The position numbers were made by a program, and so were the translations under genes. Shown one piece after another: positions 32,962-44,800 of a stretch of 64,000 bases of DNA. A model generated the notes under the pieces. That model was not told where the DNA came from, made no database searches, and saw only the letters and a list, made by a program, of their open reading frames with translations. How positions within the stretch are numbered: the stretch's first letter is position 1; every line of letters begins with the position of its first letter. The stretch comes from Closterium sp. Naga37s-1. Taxonomy: Eukaryota; Streptophyta; Zygnematophyceae; Desmidiales; Closteriaceae. The DNA is taken from NCBI GenBank assembly GCA_947471745.1, contig CANJKZ010000170.1, positions 3,067,501-3,131,500 of the forward strand, given 5' to 3'.

Positions 32962-33087
32962 TGTGAGAATCACGAGGAATGATTGACTAAGGAATGAGTG
33001 TGATACAAATATGAAACCCTAGAATTGTGTACCCCTTAGTATCTAACCCGCTACAGCCTACACAGGCTAGATCATATAAGTCTGACA
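32962..33087 (-). repeat. 5' LTR of Copia-D
   Basis: It is identical by eye to the copy at 25871-25996 and flanked by GGGTT. Confidence 0.92.
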
Positions 33088-33092
33088 GGGTT

Positions 33093-34239
33093 GGCACATG
33101 CTGGAAGACTGATTTGGCAGGGTGGGCCAAAACCAATTTTGGGCCCTGTTGCACAATCGGATATGAATGCGAACGGTCAGGATGACGCGAACCGTCGCAT
33201 ACAACTAAAGCATCTGGACCGTTAGTAGCAGAAGCATCGGCAGCTACATTGCCAAGCAAAAGGGTGAGAACAGGTTCGAACCCGGTTCCCGCGCCGCACG
33301 GTTTTATTTTGCTGCAATAAGGGAACGTACCCCTTAGAGTACGTGGGTAGTCTAAGTCGTCTCATTTTTTTTGTATTTAAACTCATGTATATCCCTTATA
33401 ATCACTTAAGTCATTTTGCTTTAACTCTTACTTTCGCTGCATTAACTCTCTGCAAACAATCTGAGGCTGAAGGTCCCCCATGGGATCGTAACATGGTATG
33501 GGAGCGACTAAGAAATTCTTCGCACGACCGCCTCCAAAAATTCTTGCGATCATTAAAGGTGGCGTCAGGCACACACTCGCGCATAAGGATGGCCAGAGGA
33601 TCAGGAGGTCAAACGAATCTGACGGGTGAAGCTAAACTGAACCCAGTTGTGAGCACCGAGGCAACGATGATAATCAGCACTGTTGCACTAGAGCAAGGGC
33701 TTCAAATATCAGCTCTAGAGCAAGGGCTTCAACTATCAGCTCTAGAGCAAAGTCTCTAGGCATTGTGGAATGGCTAAGCGGGAACCTCCTCCCAACCCAC
33801 TCAACCGGCCGCGACTGGCTGCGAAACCGCCCCTCAAACTTTCTCCCTCGACACAACACATCAACACCAGAGGTCCCCCATCCAAGTGATGATGCAATTT
33901 TCTCAGCCTAGTCGATTTTTTTTCAATATCTCAAAAAATATGACAAGTACAGTTTTTTACGGGAAATACGTTTAAGCCCAGAGTTTTGAGCTGGAGCTGC
34001 TACTGCAAAACTCAGATCTACCATTACTTTGACATCAGTTACTCAAGCCCACTAGCGGACACTGACAACGCCAGAGTGCAACATTATAACGACTCGCTCG
34101 TGGCGAGTAACGTCTTACTGCAAAATATGTTGCCGATGGAGCAACTGGGCATTCCCTCGTTCAAAACGAACCCGGCTCCAGCCTCGGAGCTTGGTGGTAC
34201 CTCACAAAGTTGTTCCAGTCAAAGGACTCAGTGTCGTAG
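33093..34239. other. Unassigned AT-richer region
   Basis: No gene recognised. At about 33679-33755 a short CTAGAGCAAGGGCTTCAA-type unit repeats three times. Confidence 0.4.
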
Positions 34240-35450
34240 AGCAGACTGCTCCAACGATTGATGGAGGTAAAAATGGGACCCGGGGAGAAAGCCAAGTCCT
34301 ACATAAACCATTGCCGGAGCTTATGCGATTAAATCGCAAAGCACATGAGTTCAATCTCCAAAGAAATCTTCGTCACCATCATGCTCGCAAAACCCGGGCC
34401 CGAATGGTAACCATGCAAGGCGCTCCTTTGCCAACATGAAGCTATCTCGAAAGCTGCCCTCTACGCCGCCCTTCTCGTCGAACAACAGGACATGGATGCA
34501 CATAAGGATTGTCCCGTGCCGTGACGAGAGCGACTCACCTTCTATGCCAACAACAAAGAAGAGCAACGACCGCGGCGCCACTATTGCAAAGTTTGCATAA
34601 GTTTCAGGCACTCAACGGAGTGATGCAAGTTTAACTCCAACAATGGCCAACCCAATCCGAGCACTTGGGAGCCGACAAGACTTGTGCGCCAAGACACATG
34701 TCAAGCCCATGGCTTTCATCCCCCACTGCACAACGCGAACTCCTCACTTCAACAGCAGTAGCCACAGCCAGCACAACCTGGAGGCACCTGCAACGTCCTC
34801 AACAACATGGAGATACGTCACATACGGGGAACTTGTTTTCGGCGCAGTGTGCACGCAAAACCCGATCTTTGCGTTAAAGAAAATTTACCCTTTACCGTGG
34901 ACCACGACTACAACGACGACGATGGTCAAGACTGGAACCTTCCAGTCCCACTACTTGTAAGTTCCTCGCACATGTTTGACCCCATGCCAGCGCCCATCGT
35001 CTGGATTGCACATGAACGTTTCCTGAAGTATGATACCCCGCACATTGTCACGACGCAACTTGCGCTTCTTGAGCGCAACGACGATTAACAGAACAATTTG
35101 TATCTTGACAGTTGTTGCGGGTAGCACATAGTTGGCTCAACGCCCCGTCGCCACCCTCATGGTCACATATATTATAGTAATGAACAACGAAAGGTTGCGC
35201 ATCCTGAAGGCGCGTGACAGCAATACGCACATCACACTGAATCACGTGCTTATCATGCAGAACCTGCGCTTCAACCTACTCTTTGTGTCGCTGCTGACAG
35301 ATTGCAGAGTGGAAATTAGCACCGACCCAGAATCTCTTAACATCTTGCTACACTTTGCCCCGCCTGACAAGCCGCACATGTACCTCAGATGCACACACGC
35401 CTACAACAGTGTATACAACCTGGATTTTAACATCTTGGCCTGTAGTGGGA
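34240..35450 (+). pseudogene. Old copia-like gag-protease relic
   Basis: A canonical C-x2-C-x4-H-x4-C zinc knuckle is readable at 34585-34626 (CKVC, H, C), with a TGA as the codon before the last Cys. Further on, YLDSCC then HIVGS (about 35098-35140) looks like a decayed LDSGCSxHM protease site. ITLNHVLIMQNLRFNLLFVS (about 35230-35290) matches the segment after copia proteases (usually NVLYVPNLxxNLLSVS). Stops and frame changes are frequent. Composition is lower in GC than Copia-A to G, so this is a different and older lineage. LTRs were not found. Confidence 0.5.
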
Positions 35451-37192
35451 ACATGGACGACTTAATCGATCTCGTCCCACTCCATTTCGAATATATCCAG
35501 GGGCGGAAGCACCCTGACGGGAGACCTTTGGTGCTGCGTCACCAGCACGCGGACGTAACAGCACTGCACAATCCTGACCCCACGACATCTGTAGGAATTG
35601 TCACACCCCTACCGCCTCAACTACCGCCAGCATTGTCGGCAGATGACTTGCTGCGATCGCGGAAGCTAAACGATATGCGTCGCCTGACGAATGCTTATCA
35701 ACGCTCGAGCTTGAAGGCGCCACGCACCGCGTCTTCGGCACGCCAGCGAACGCCTTTAGAGGATCGTGTGAGGAAGAAGGCACAGATCATACGATGCGCA
35801 TGGCGAACCGCGCCCGTACACCAAGGAACAATTCTTCAAGCCGTCCCCCATTGGTGCGACCTGACCAAGAAACTCTGCGTCGAAGAAGAAGAGGATCAAG
35901 CGCGCAATCGAAGCTGGAAAACTCAGCTGCAAGAGTATAGCAGAAGCACGAGGGACCTTCGTCTGCAGTGCTTGGGGCGAAGCAGGCGGAGAAGGCGCCT
36001 CCAACGAAGGCGGGTGGGGAGGCAACGAAGAATGGGGATCCAACAGAGGCGGAAGCTGGGGCAACACAGAAGGAACCTGAGCAACCGCAATCGAAGATTG
36101 GGCCACTGCAACTAGTGGATGGGGTGACACTGGAGGTGAGTGGGGAGGATCAAGTGATGCCTAAGGTGTCAGAATCCCAACCACTAGACCATTGGGATAA
36201 AAGGGCTTGTTAAGTAGCGGATCAGTGCGCCCATAACCCCCCAGGCCAACATGCCTGTAACCCTTCCCTAGGATCAATCGGGGATCACCATTGGACCTCT
36301 GACATAGGGCACCCTACGCAACCGAGAAGAACAAAGGGGGGGAACCGGGGAAGATACCAAGCAGGATCATTAGGCTAATGTTGAACCAGCAAACATGCAG
36401 AGGACACACGAGGTGACGAATTGCTGCATGGCAGCTGCCATTCAGGGCAAGTAGTATTATTTCGCTAGTCCGGCAAAGGTTTTGTTACCGAAGGAATGTC
36501 CCATATATGCCACATCATGGAACACTTCCAGTCAAATTTGATTAAGTGGGTCATAGTTTGGGGCCCATAGCTTCCCCGAACCTTAGGAAGTTTTCCCATT
36601 GTGGAAAATTTTGCGTCTCTATTGACGCTATTTCAGGGTCGACGGAGTACCTGTGTAGGAATAAGCCCTTAAGCGGAGGATTCATCCCATCTATCTAGCT
36701 CGAAATTGTAGTTTGGGGTGGGCCTACTCGGAGTAAAGCATGTTAGTATTCACAGATAATCATGCTGGGTTCGTGACGGTCTACTATGGAGTTTGCTTAT
36801 TTTGACCCACTCGGAGTTGCTAAGCTCGGTGACTGTATTGGAAAAGTGAACTTTTGATTGGGTACGGGGACTTAGGAAACCAATTTGTAACCCTAAAACT
36901 TGAAGGGCGTGCCAATCACCACCGTGAAGAACGTATAGGCCTTGTTCTGCGGGCATACAGGTCCAGGCTAAGCAAAGGGTCTGCCAAAACCTGGAAGGAA
37001 AGTCAAACCAAAACCAGCAGGTCTCCTCTTGCCCATTCGAGAAATTTCAGCATAGCGGAACAGAATGAGGGGCTCTCCCTGAGCGAAAGACATTTGGGGT
37101 CGTGTCTGGCGCTAGGTAAAAAACATACCACATTATTTTCGGATGAGTCACAAGTTTCATGTTTCATGGTTTTTGTTGTTGTTGTAGTTGTT

Positions 37193-37229
<37 letters not shown>

Positions 37230-37308
37230 ACTTGCGTTCATTGGAGCAAGGGGTTTGGTGAAATGGGCTTGTCTTTTTTGTGGAGAAATGTTTGGTTTCA
37301 CCCCCTGC
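35451..37308. other. Unassigned region with a poly-T tract
   Basis: No gene recognised. The 327-residue plus frame reaching 36115 loses any similarity after about 35450. A T-run of about 30 at about 37195-37225 would be a poly(A) tail on the minus strand, possibly of a retroposed copy, but no matching body was identified. Confidence 0.4.
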
Positions 37309-37438
37309 TATCAAATGTTAAAGCTGCTACAGTTTGTTTAGGTTGTAGTGGGGTAGTTACTATGGGGTACAGTAAGTTTAAGGTTTCCTACTTGTACCCA
37401 ACTCTTTCCTAGTGCAATCACCCTTGTTCATTCTGACA
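37309..37438 (+). repeat. 5' LTR of Copia-E
   Basis: TATCAAATGTTA to ATTCTGACA. The stem arms are GGGTACA (37365-37371) and TGTACCC (37393-37399). Confidence 0.9.
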
Positions 37439-37451
37439 TGGTATCAGAGCC
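37439..37451 (+). other. Primer-binding site of Copia-E
   Basis: TGGTATCAGAGCC is the exact consensus plant copia PBS for initiator tRNA-Met. Confidence 0.85.
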
Positions 37452-37861
37452 TAGGTTAGGAACCTAGGACCGCTTAGTCCTAAGGGCCCACCGTTCCGCT
37501 AGAAGCGCCCTCGAGCGCCCTACCGCCTTCGCGCCCTCGTGCGCCTCTCTGCTAGTGCGCCCTCGCGCGCCTCTTTCTCTCACGCTGCCCGTGCGCAGCC
37601 CGCTAGCCACCCACGCGCGGCGCGGTCTTAGCGCGTGCAGCCCGCTAGCCACCCGCGCGCGGCCCGTTTCTAGCGCGCGTAGGCCGTTAGCCGCCCACAC
37701 GCGACCAGCACCGCCCGCACGCAGCCTGCACCGTCCTCGTGCGACCCCGCGCGCAGCCCACGCGTCGCAGTTGCTTATACACCGGCCGCTGCAGCCAGCG
37801 CGTAGCTCACTGCCCGCGCGCAACTGCAGCCCTGTTGTGCCGTGCTGCCCCTGTTACTGCT

Positions 37862-38047
37862 GCTTTCTGCAGCCCGTGCACCGCTTTCTGCCTACCCGCG
37901 CGCCGCTTTCTGTCTACCCGCGCGCCGCTTTCTGCCTACCCGCGCGCCGCTTTCTGTCTACCCTGGCGCCGCTTTCTATCTACCCGCGCGCCGCTTTCAG
38001 TCTACCCGCGCGCCACTTTCTGTCTACCCGCGCGCCGCTTTCTGCAG
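37862..38047 (+). repeat. About 21-bp tandem repeats in the Copia-E leader
   Basis: Eight or so copies of CCGCGCGCCGCTTTCTG plus TCTACC or CCTACC lie immediately before the gag ATG. Confidence 0.82.
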
Positions 38048-38050
38048 CCC

Positions 38051-38722
38051 ATGGCTAGTCCCACCGTTCTCGCTTTCGATGCTGAGGGCCGTCCCATTCA
38101 GTTTGAGGCTTGGCTCGACGACCTGCACCTGTTCCTACAGATCACTGCTAAGAACGATATCTCGCTGTACGATCATGCGTACGGAACCGCTCTTGCACCT
38201 GCTGAGACTGCTGACAGTACGGCTCGCTCCCAGTGGCAGACTCGTGATGCTCACGCTCGCCTAGCCATTCGCAGCCACATGCCGTTAGATGAGCGCGCGC
38301 ATTTTGGCCAGCACAAAACTGCTAAGGCGCTGTACGATGCTGTAGTCGCGCGCTACTCCTCGCCTGCCTCTGCTACGATCGGCCGTCTCTCGCTGCCCTA
38401 TCTTTTCCCCGATCTGGCCGCCTATCCCACAGTCGCTGACCTCATTACACACCTCCGCACTAGTGACACTCGCTACCGAGCCGCCCTTCCTGCTGAGTTC
38501 CTCGCCAAGAATCCCCCCCCGATGTACCTCGTTCTCTACCACCTAGTCACCCGTCTCCCTGACTCTCTTCGCGCAGTCAGGGACCACTTTCTCGCCCTCT
38601 GCCCCACCGAGCTCACCTTTGACCTGCTCGAGAAGCATCTGCTTGCAGCTGAGGCTAGCATAGTTGCTGTAGGTGCCTCTCGTGGCGACCCCCGCACGCC
38701 CTTCAGGTACTGCGTCTACTGA
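38051..38722 (+). pseudogene. Copia-E gag N-terminal domain, truncated by deletion
   Basis: The ATG at 38051 opens MASPTVLAFDAEGRP, followed by the conserved gag segments RYSSPASATIGRL and LITHLRTSDTRYRAALPAEF. Up to GDPRTPF it aligns with residues 1-218 of the Copia-F protein. It then jumps directly to sequence just before the protease, in the wrong frame, and stops after five more codons. About 280 codons are therefore missing, covering the Gly-rich, QQLREWY and knuckle parts. Confidence 0.85.
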
Positions 38723-41700
38723 GGCACTGCACACCTTCACACTAGACTCAGGTGCTTCCCGCTGTTTCTTTCGCGATCGCACTGCCCTAGCGCAGCTCCC
38801 TAGGCCCGTTGCTGTCTCCCTGGCTGACCCCTCCGGGGGTCCGGTCCTTGCGACCTCCACCACTGCCCTCCCTTGTCCTGCTCTCCCGTCCGGCACACTG
38901 TCGGGTCTTTACCTCCCCTCGTTCTCTACGAACTTGGTGGCAGGTTCCGCGCTCCAGGATGCGGGTGTTCACCAGTTCACCCCTGCCTACGAGCGTGTGA
39001 CACACTGCACGTGTGCCCAGACGGGTCGTCACCTGGCTACCTTCACTCGGCAGCCGGGGTCGGACTTGTACACACTGACCACTGAGTCCCCTCAGGTAGC
39101 TGCGTCTGCGTCTGCGTCAGGTCAGTTGTCCGCCCCCTGCTCGTGTCGCACCCTGTCGCACCGGTCGGTCCTTTGGCACCACCGCCTTGGTCACCCTTCG
39201 ATGCAGCGCCTTCGTGGCATGCACTCCCGTTTCCTTGTCTCTGGTCTCCCCAGGTCACTGCCTCCCCTACCACCGTCCCCTGCCCCTCCCTGCCTTCCCT
39301 GTGTCGAGGGGTGGCAGCGTGCCACCCCTCACTCCTCTGAGTTTCCCCCGACGGAGGCTCCTCTACAGACCCTTCACATGGACGTGTGGGGCCCGGCCCG
39401 CGTCCGTGGACAGGGCGGAGAGCGCTACTTCCTGCTGGTAGTTGACGACTACACGCGTTACACCACAGTCTTCCCCTTGCGCACCAAGGGAGAGGTCCCT
39501 GCTGTCTTAATCCCTTGGATCCGCGCTACCCGTCTCCAGCTGGAGAGGCGCTTTCGCACGGACCTTCCCGTCCTGCGACTGCACTCTGACAGAGGTGGTG
39601 AGTTTTCCTCTGGCCTCTTGGAGGCCTTCTGTCAGGGGGAGGGCATTGAGCAGACGTTCACACTTCCGGCCTCTCCTCAGCAGAATGGGGTTGCTGAGCG
39701 CTGCATTGGATTGATCATGGAGGTCGCTCGTACCTCCTTGGTCCATGCGGCTGCCCCCCATTTTCTGTGGCCGTTTGCGGTCCGGTACGCCGTGCATCAG
39801 CTCAACCTCTGGCCCCGTGTCTCCGTTCCGGAGACCTCGCCGACACTGCGTTGGACTGGAGAGGTTGGCAATGCGTCTGTGTTCCGGGTCTGGGGATCTC
39901 GTGCCTTTGTCCGCGATACGTCGGCGGACAAGCTCTCCTCCCACGCTGTTCCTTGTGTCTTCCAGGGCTTTGTCCCTGACGCGCCTGGCTGGCAGTTTTA
40001 CCACCCCACCTCGCGCCGTGTCTTCCCTTCTCAGGACGTCACGTTTGACGAGTCGGTTCCCTTTTACCGTCTCTTTCCCTATCGCACTGCCCCGCTCCCC
40101 CCTCCGCCGCTCTTCCTCACGCCAGGTGCTGCTTTGGTAGACCCCCTGCCTCCCCAGGGTCCTGCTCCCTCAGGTGTCTCACAGGTAGACCCGGTCGAGT
40201 CTGTCGAGGTAGCTGTCGACTCTGGTCCTGCGCGAGGTACTGAGCGTGCTGAGCCTGAGAGTGCTGAGCCTGGTGGTGCTGGGTCTGGGGGTACTGAGAC
40301 TGGGGGTGCTGAGCCTTGGGGTGCGGAGATTCGGGGTGCTGAGCCTGGGGGTGTGGAGACTGGGGGTGCTGAGCGTGGGGGTGCGGAGACTGCGGGTGCT
40401 GAGCCTGGGGTAGCTGTGCCTGGGGGTGCTGAGCCTGGAGGTCCTGAGCCTGGGGGTGCTCCACCTGGGGGCGCTCTCTCTTCCCAGCAGCTGCGTGAGT
40501 GGTACTCCCGGTACTGTCGCCGCCGCCGTGGTGCTGAGGGAGCTGGAGGTGCTGCTGGAGCTGGAGCTGCGGTCGCTGGGCCTACCGGAGTTGGTGTAGC
40601 TGCTGACCCTGGGGTTGGTGCTGGAGGTGCTGGAGCCACTGGTCCTGGAGGTGCTCGTACTGGCGGTACTGGAGCTGCTGGGACTGGAGGTGCTACTGGA
40701 GCTGCTGGAGGTGCTACTCGTACTGGGGTTGGTGGTGCTGCAGGGGCTGGAGCTGGAGGTGCTGACGCTCGTCCTCCTGCAGGTGCTGGAGCCGACAGTG
40801 CGGCTGGAGCTGGTGCTACTAGGGGTACTGGAGTTGGCACTCCTGGCGCTACTAGTGGTGCTGCAGGAGTTGGAGCTGCTGCTGGGGGTTCTGGTGCTGT
40901 CTCTGCTGGTTCTGGGGGCACTTCACGGCCGCGGCCGTACTTCGTTCCGCTCCTTCAGCAGGTTCTTGGTCAGCCGCCTCCTCCTTGTCCTGCTCCCTCC
41001 TTAGAGTGTCCTCCGCCTGTCCAGTCGCAGTCACAGTTACAGCCTGCCTCGCCACTCCCTGGTCCTTCTCCCTACACTGGTCTGACAGGCGGTCTTACGG
41101 AGCGTCGTGAGCCTGAGTCTCGTCCTGTGTCGCCTGAGTCTCGTTCCGCGTCACCTGTTCGTGCTGCTCGCACTGGTCGTTGTGTCCCGCGTCAGCGTCC
41201 TCCTGCTGTCCCAGGCACTCACCAGATGACGCTTCGTCCTTCCACTGATCCACAGCGTGTCCCTCTGCCTTCTCCTCCTGCATCCTCCCTTCCTGCCCTT
41301 GCTGACCCGGAGTCTGACTCTCTTCGTGCTGCTAGTCCTACTGTCACGCGTCTCCTGGCCACTGCTGTCACTGATCCTTCCTTTGAGTCAGCTGCTGCGT
41401 CTGCCTTAGTTGCTGAGCTTGTCGACTTTGCTGCTCACTGTCGTCTAGACTACGCTGCGAGTCTTGTTGCTGAGTCTGAGTCTGTCTGTCCTCCGTCCGT
41501 CGGGGGTGAGTGTGCTCTTGGCATGGACGTCCTTGAGGACAGGCAGGAGGAGTTTGAGTGCTTTGCCGCTGCTGTACCTCATCTCGTGTCCATGCTGATT
41601 GCACCTGAGGGAGACCCGGATGCACCAGACATCCCGACCTCGCGCTTTTACGCTGAGGCGATCGCGGGTGAGTACTCCTCTCAGTGGGAGTCAGCTATGG

Positions 41701-43174
41701 ACGCAGAGATGGCATCCTGGAAGTCCACTGGCACTTACGTCGACGAGGTTCCCCCTCCTGGGGCGAACATCGTCAGTGGCATGTGGATTTTCAGGGTGAA
41801 GCGGCCGCCAGGTTCTCCGCCTGTCTTCAAGGCTCGTTACGTTGCTCGAGGCTTCAGTCAGCGAGAGGGAGTGGACTTCTTCCAGACCTTCTCCCCCACC
41901 CTGAAGATGACCACTCTTCGGGTGCTACTGCACGTTGCCGCTCAGCGTGACTACGAGCTTCACTCTCTTGACTTCGGCACAGCTTTCTTGTAGGGCAGCC
42001 TGCACGAGGAGATCTGGCTGCGCCGCCCTCCTGGCTTCACTGGGTCGTTTCCTCCTGGTACCCAATGGAGCCTCCGCCGGCCGGTCTACGGTCTCCGCCA
42101 GGCGCCACGTGAGTGGCACGACACACTGAAGACTACACTTGCGGCTCTTGGGTTCGCGCCTTCTACTGCTGACCCGTCGCTGTTTCTGCGTACCGACACT
42201 TCGCTGCCGCCGTTCTACATCCTCGTGTACGTCGACGACTTGGTCTTTGCCGCTGCTGACACTGAGGCTCTCGCCCACGTGAAGTCGGAGCTGCAGAAGA
42301 GACACACGTGCACAGACCTGGGTGAGCTGCGTAGCTACCTTGGCTTGCAGATCACTCGGGACAGAGCACGCCGCGCCATCACACTAAGTCAGTCACACAT
42401 GGTGCAGCAGGTCCTTCAGCGCTTCGGCTTCACCTGGTCCTCGCCACAGCACACTCCTCTGGCTACAGGTCACTCGCTCTCAGCTCCACCTTCGGACGAG
42501 TCCGTAGAGCCGAGTGGTCCTTACCCAGAGCTAGTTGGCTGCCTCATGTACCTGATGACTTGCACTCGTCCTGACCTCGCGTACCCTCTTGGCCTTCTGG
42601 CTCGCTACGTGGCTCCTGGTCGGCACCGAAAGGTGCACATGGATGCTGCTAAGAGGGTACTACGCTACTTGTGCAGTACATCAGGCATGGGGCTCGTGCT
42701 TGGAGGGTGGAGCTCAGTTGTTCTCACTGGGCACTCAAACGCTTCTTGGGTTGACGACCAGGCTACTCAGCGGTCGTCACAGTTTCTTGGCGTTCTACAC
42801 GTTCGTCTTCAGTTCTCAGCTCCAGTTGTGAGGCTGAGATCTACGCCACAGCCATGGCTGCACAGGAGTTACGCTGGCTCACCTACCTGTTGACCGACTT
42901 GGGAGAGCGGCCTCGTTCTGCTCCAGTGCTGTACGTCGACAACAAGGCTCCCATTGCCTTGTGTGAGGAGCACAGACTGGAGCACAGAACAAAGCACATC
43001 GCTCTGCGTTACTTCCTGGCTCGAGAGTTGCAGCAGCGTGGTCAGCTTCGTCTGCGTTACGTGGCCACTCGGGCCAACACTGCTGATATATTCACCAAGG
43101 CACTTCAGTCTGGTGATCATCAGCGTTTCTGCACTTTGCTATGGCTTGTGCCCACTTTTCCTCACTTGCTGTAG
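38707..43174 (+). pseudogene. Copia-E pol, broken
   Basis: From the deletion point a long frame runs to 41993. It carries protease LDSGAS (about 38742), HHRLGHPS, integrase HMDVWGP, HSDRGGEF and NGVAERC (Arg to Cys after the catalytic Glu), the linker with GAEPG repeats and QQLREWY, and the first RT motifs. TAG at 41991 replaces the Gln of FLQG. RT continues with YVDDLVFA (about 42226). Near 42780 about 31 bp are missing relative to Copia-C, between GTCAC and AGTTTCTTGG, which shifts frame inside RNase H. The RNase H end (YVDNKAPIALC, FTKALQ) is read to 43174. The element is not autonomous. Confidence 0.88.
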
Positions 43175-43285
43175 GCTTTACTTGTACTGTGATCTATATA
43201 TATACATATACATATACGTGCATGCTTGCTTTGTTAGGTAGCGATTGCTGTGATGTTTGTGTTACATATATGCCTCTGCATGTGA

Positions 43286-43412
43286 ACTGGCCTTGTGGCC
43301 CTTTGCTTGTGCTCAGTGAGTGTGGTGACGTTGTGATCCACCCTGAGCTTGCTTTGCCTTTCTTGACTGGTCTTGTGACCTCTTGTTCTCCCCCACTTTG
43401 CCTATGGGGGTG
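43286..43412 (+). other. Structured 3' module and PPT of Copia-E
   Basis: ACTGGCCTTGTGGCC (43286-43300); GCTCAG (43311-43316) with CTGAGC (43343-43348); ACTGGTCTTGTGACC (43366-43380); CCCCC (43390-43394) facing GGGGG (43406-43410). Confidence 0.78.
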
Positions 43413-43542
43413 TGTCAAATGTTATAGCTGCTACAGTTTGTTTAGGCTGTAGTGGGGTAGTTACTATGGGGTATAGTAAGTTTAGGGTTTCCTACTTGTA
43501 CCCAACTCTTTCCTAGTGCAATCACCCTTGTTCATTCTGACA
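43413..43542 (+). repeat. 3' LTR of Copia-E
   Basis: TGTCAAATGTTATAGC to ATTCTGACA, followed by CCTGC. Confidence 0.9.
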
Positions 43543-43547
43543 CCTGC

Positions 43548-44460
43548 CATATCCCCTCATCATTCCACCATTTGGAGTGGGCGCAAAGGGTTAGCTAGTC
43601 GGCACAGTAGGAAGGCTCGATGTTTGTTTCTCCTTCTTGAGTCCGTCTCCCAAGTGGCCTGTTTTGCAGACTATGCCACCCCATGCACCCCTGGCTTTAT
43701 CTTTTGGGCAGCCAAGACGCCTGCCGCCCAGACTTTAGCCATCGGAAGCCTGCAAACAGTTTCAGAGGTTGGAGTAAGAAAACCAGTAGAACTGGGCCTG
43801 GTGCATATCACCAAGATCATAGGATGATTGCCTCATTCAGAGGCGATCCAGAGCTTCTAAAGGAAGCCACATGGTCATTTTGGGGCGATTGGGGGAATTT
43901 CGATCGCAATCGAAGTTCCAGTCTAACTCGATAGATTGCATTGATCCGCGCAATCGACTGCGATCTATCAGGATTGGTAGATTGGGTAAGATTACAGCTT
44001 GCAAAAAAACAACTAACCCCTGCAAAATTCGTTTTACATTGCCACTAAAGTAACAACAATGTTCGAATACTAAACATCCACTGAAGCTTGCTTGTGGCCT
44101 CGGCGGCGAAACTTTGCTGGTGGTACTGACATTTTTTTGCGAAATTGACTCGTCATATTGCACGGCTCAAAAGTTCGTCGATCGCCTCAGATCGAGTCAA
44201 TCGAACCCGATCAATCACAACCACCACCAGATCGGGGTACACATCATAATCAAAACATATAGAGTTGCCAAGCACATCCACCTACTCGCAACTACACCAC
44301 ATCTATCTATTATGGATCGTACCAAGCATCATTCAACAGCACTCGGACGTACTCTCCAGACACGCCTTTAGGAACATAAAGGGCGGATTCATCTGGGTCC
44401 GTAGTGTAAATCTCGTGCAGTTCCGATGTGTAATATGGTGAGTTTTCTTGTTCATATTTA
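43548..44460. other. Unassigned intergenic stretch
   Basis: No gene recognised, only short frames. It separates Copia-E from Copia-F. Confidence 0.4.
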
Positions 44461-44595
44461 TGTGGGAAGGAGAACGCGAATTGAATGAACTATGAATGAA
44501 GTGAGTACATATAGGAAACCCTAATTGGGTTGTACCCCCTATGGGATACCCCACTATAGCCTACACAACAGCATAAGCTATATAATGTTCTGACA
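44461..44595 (-). repeat. 3' LTR of Copia-F
   Basis: On the plus strand it runs TGTGGGAAGGAG to AATGTTCTGACA. It is identical by eye to 51601-51735. Confidence 0.92.
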
Positions 44596-44722
44596 CACCC
44601 CCATAGGCAAAGTGGGGGAGAACAAGGGGTCACAAGACCAGTCACGCAAAGCACAGCAAGCTCAGGGTGGATCACAAAGTCACCACACAGTCCGAGCACA
44701 ACGACAAGGCCACAAGGCCAGT
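44596..44722 (-). other. Structured 3' module and PPT of Copia-F
   Basis: Plus-strand marks: CCCCC (44598-44602) facing GGGGG (44614-44618); GGTCACAAGACCAGT (44628-44642); GCTCAG (44660-44665) with CCGAGC (44692-44697); GGCCACAAGGCCAGT (44708-44722). Confidence 0.78.
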
Positions 44723-44800
44723 TCACATGCAGGAGGACACATATATATATAGAGCTAGACAAGAAAGAGCAGGTATATATATGTGACAGTACAAGCAAGG

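Larger units (their letters stand above)
25871..33087 (-). mobile_element. Copia-D: young Ty1/copia element
   Basis: Both 126-bp LTRs appear identical, and the target duplication GGGTT is perfect (25866-25870, 33088-33092). The coding strand is minus. It has all parts: PBS, leader, gag, protease, integrase, RT, RNase H, 3' module and PPT. The only visible lesion is a one-base shortfall in a G/C homopolymer within gag, so it was mobile recently or still is. Confidence 0.93.
37309..43542 (+). mobile_element. Copia-E: Ty1/copia element, defective
   Basis: Both LTRs are 130 bp with five differences. The perfect target duplication CCTGC is at 37304-37308 and 43543-43547. The first base pair of the 5' LTR is TA instead of TG. 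Gag-pol has an internal deletion, a nonsense mutation and a small deletion in the RNase H part. Confidence 0.92.

Noticed and set aside
33270..33281. GGTTCGAACCC resembling a tRNA B box
   Set aside because: No matching A box, acceptor stem or cloverleaf could be formed around it, so it is not called as a tRNA or SINE.
37195..37225. T-run as evidence of a LINE or SINE tail
   Set aside because: No retroposon body was found next to it on the minus strand, so only the tract is noted.
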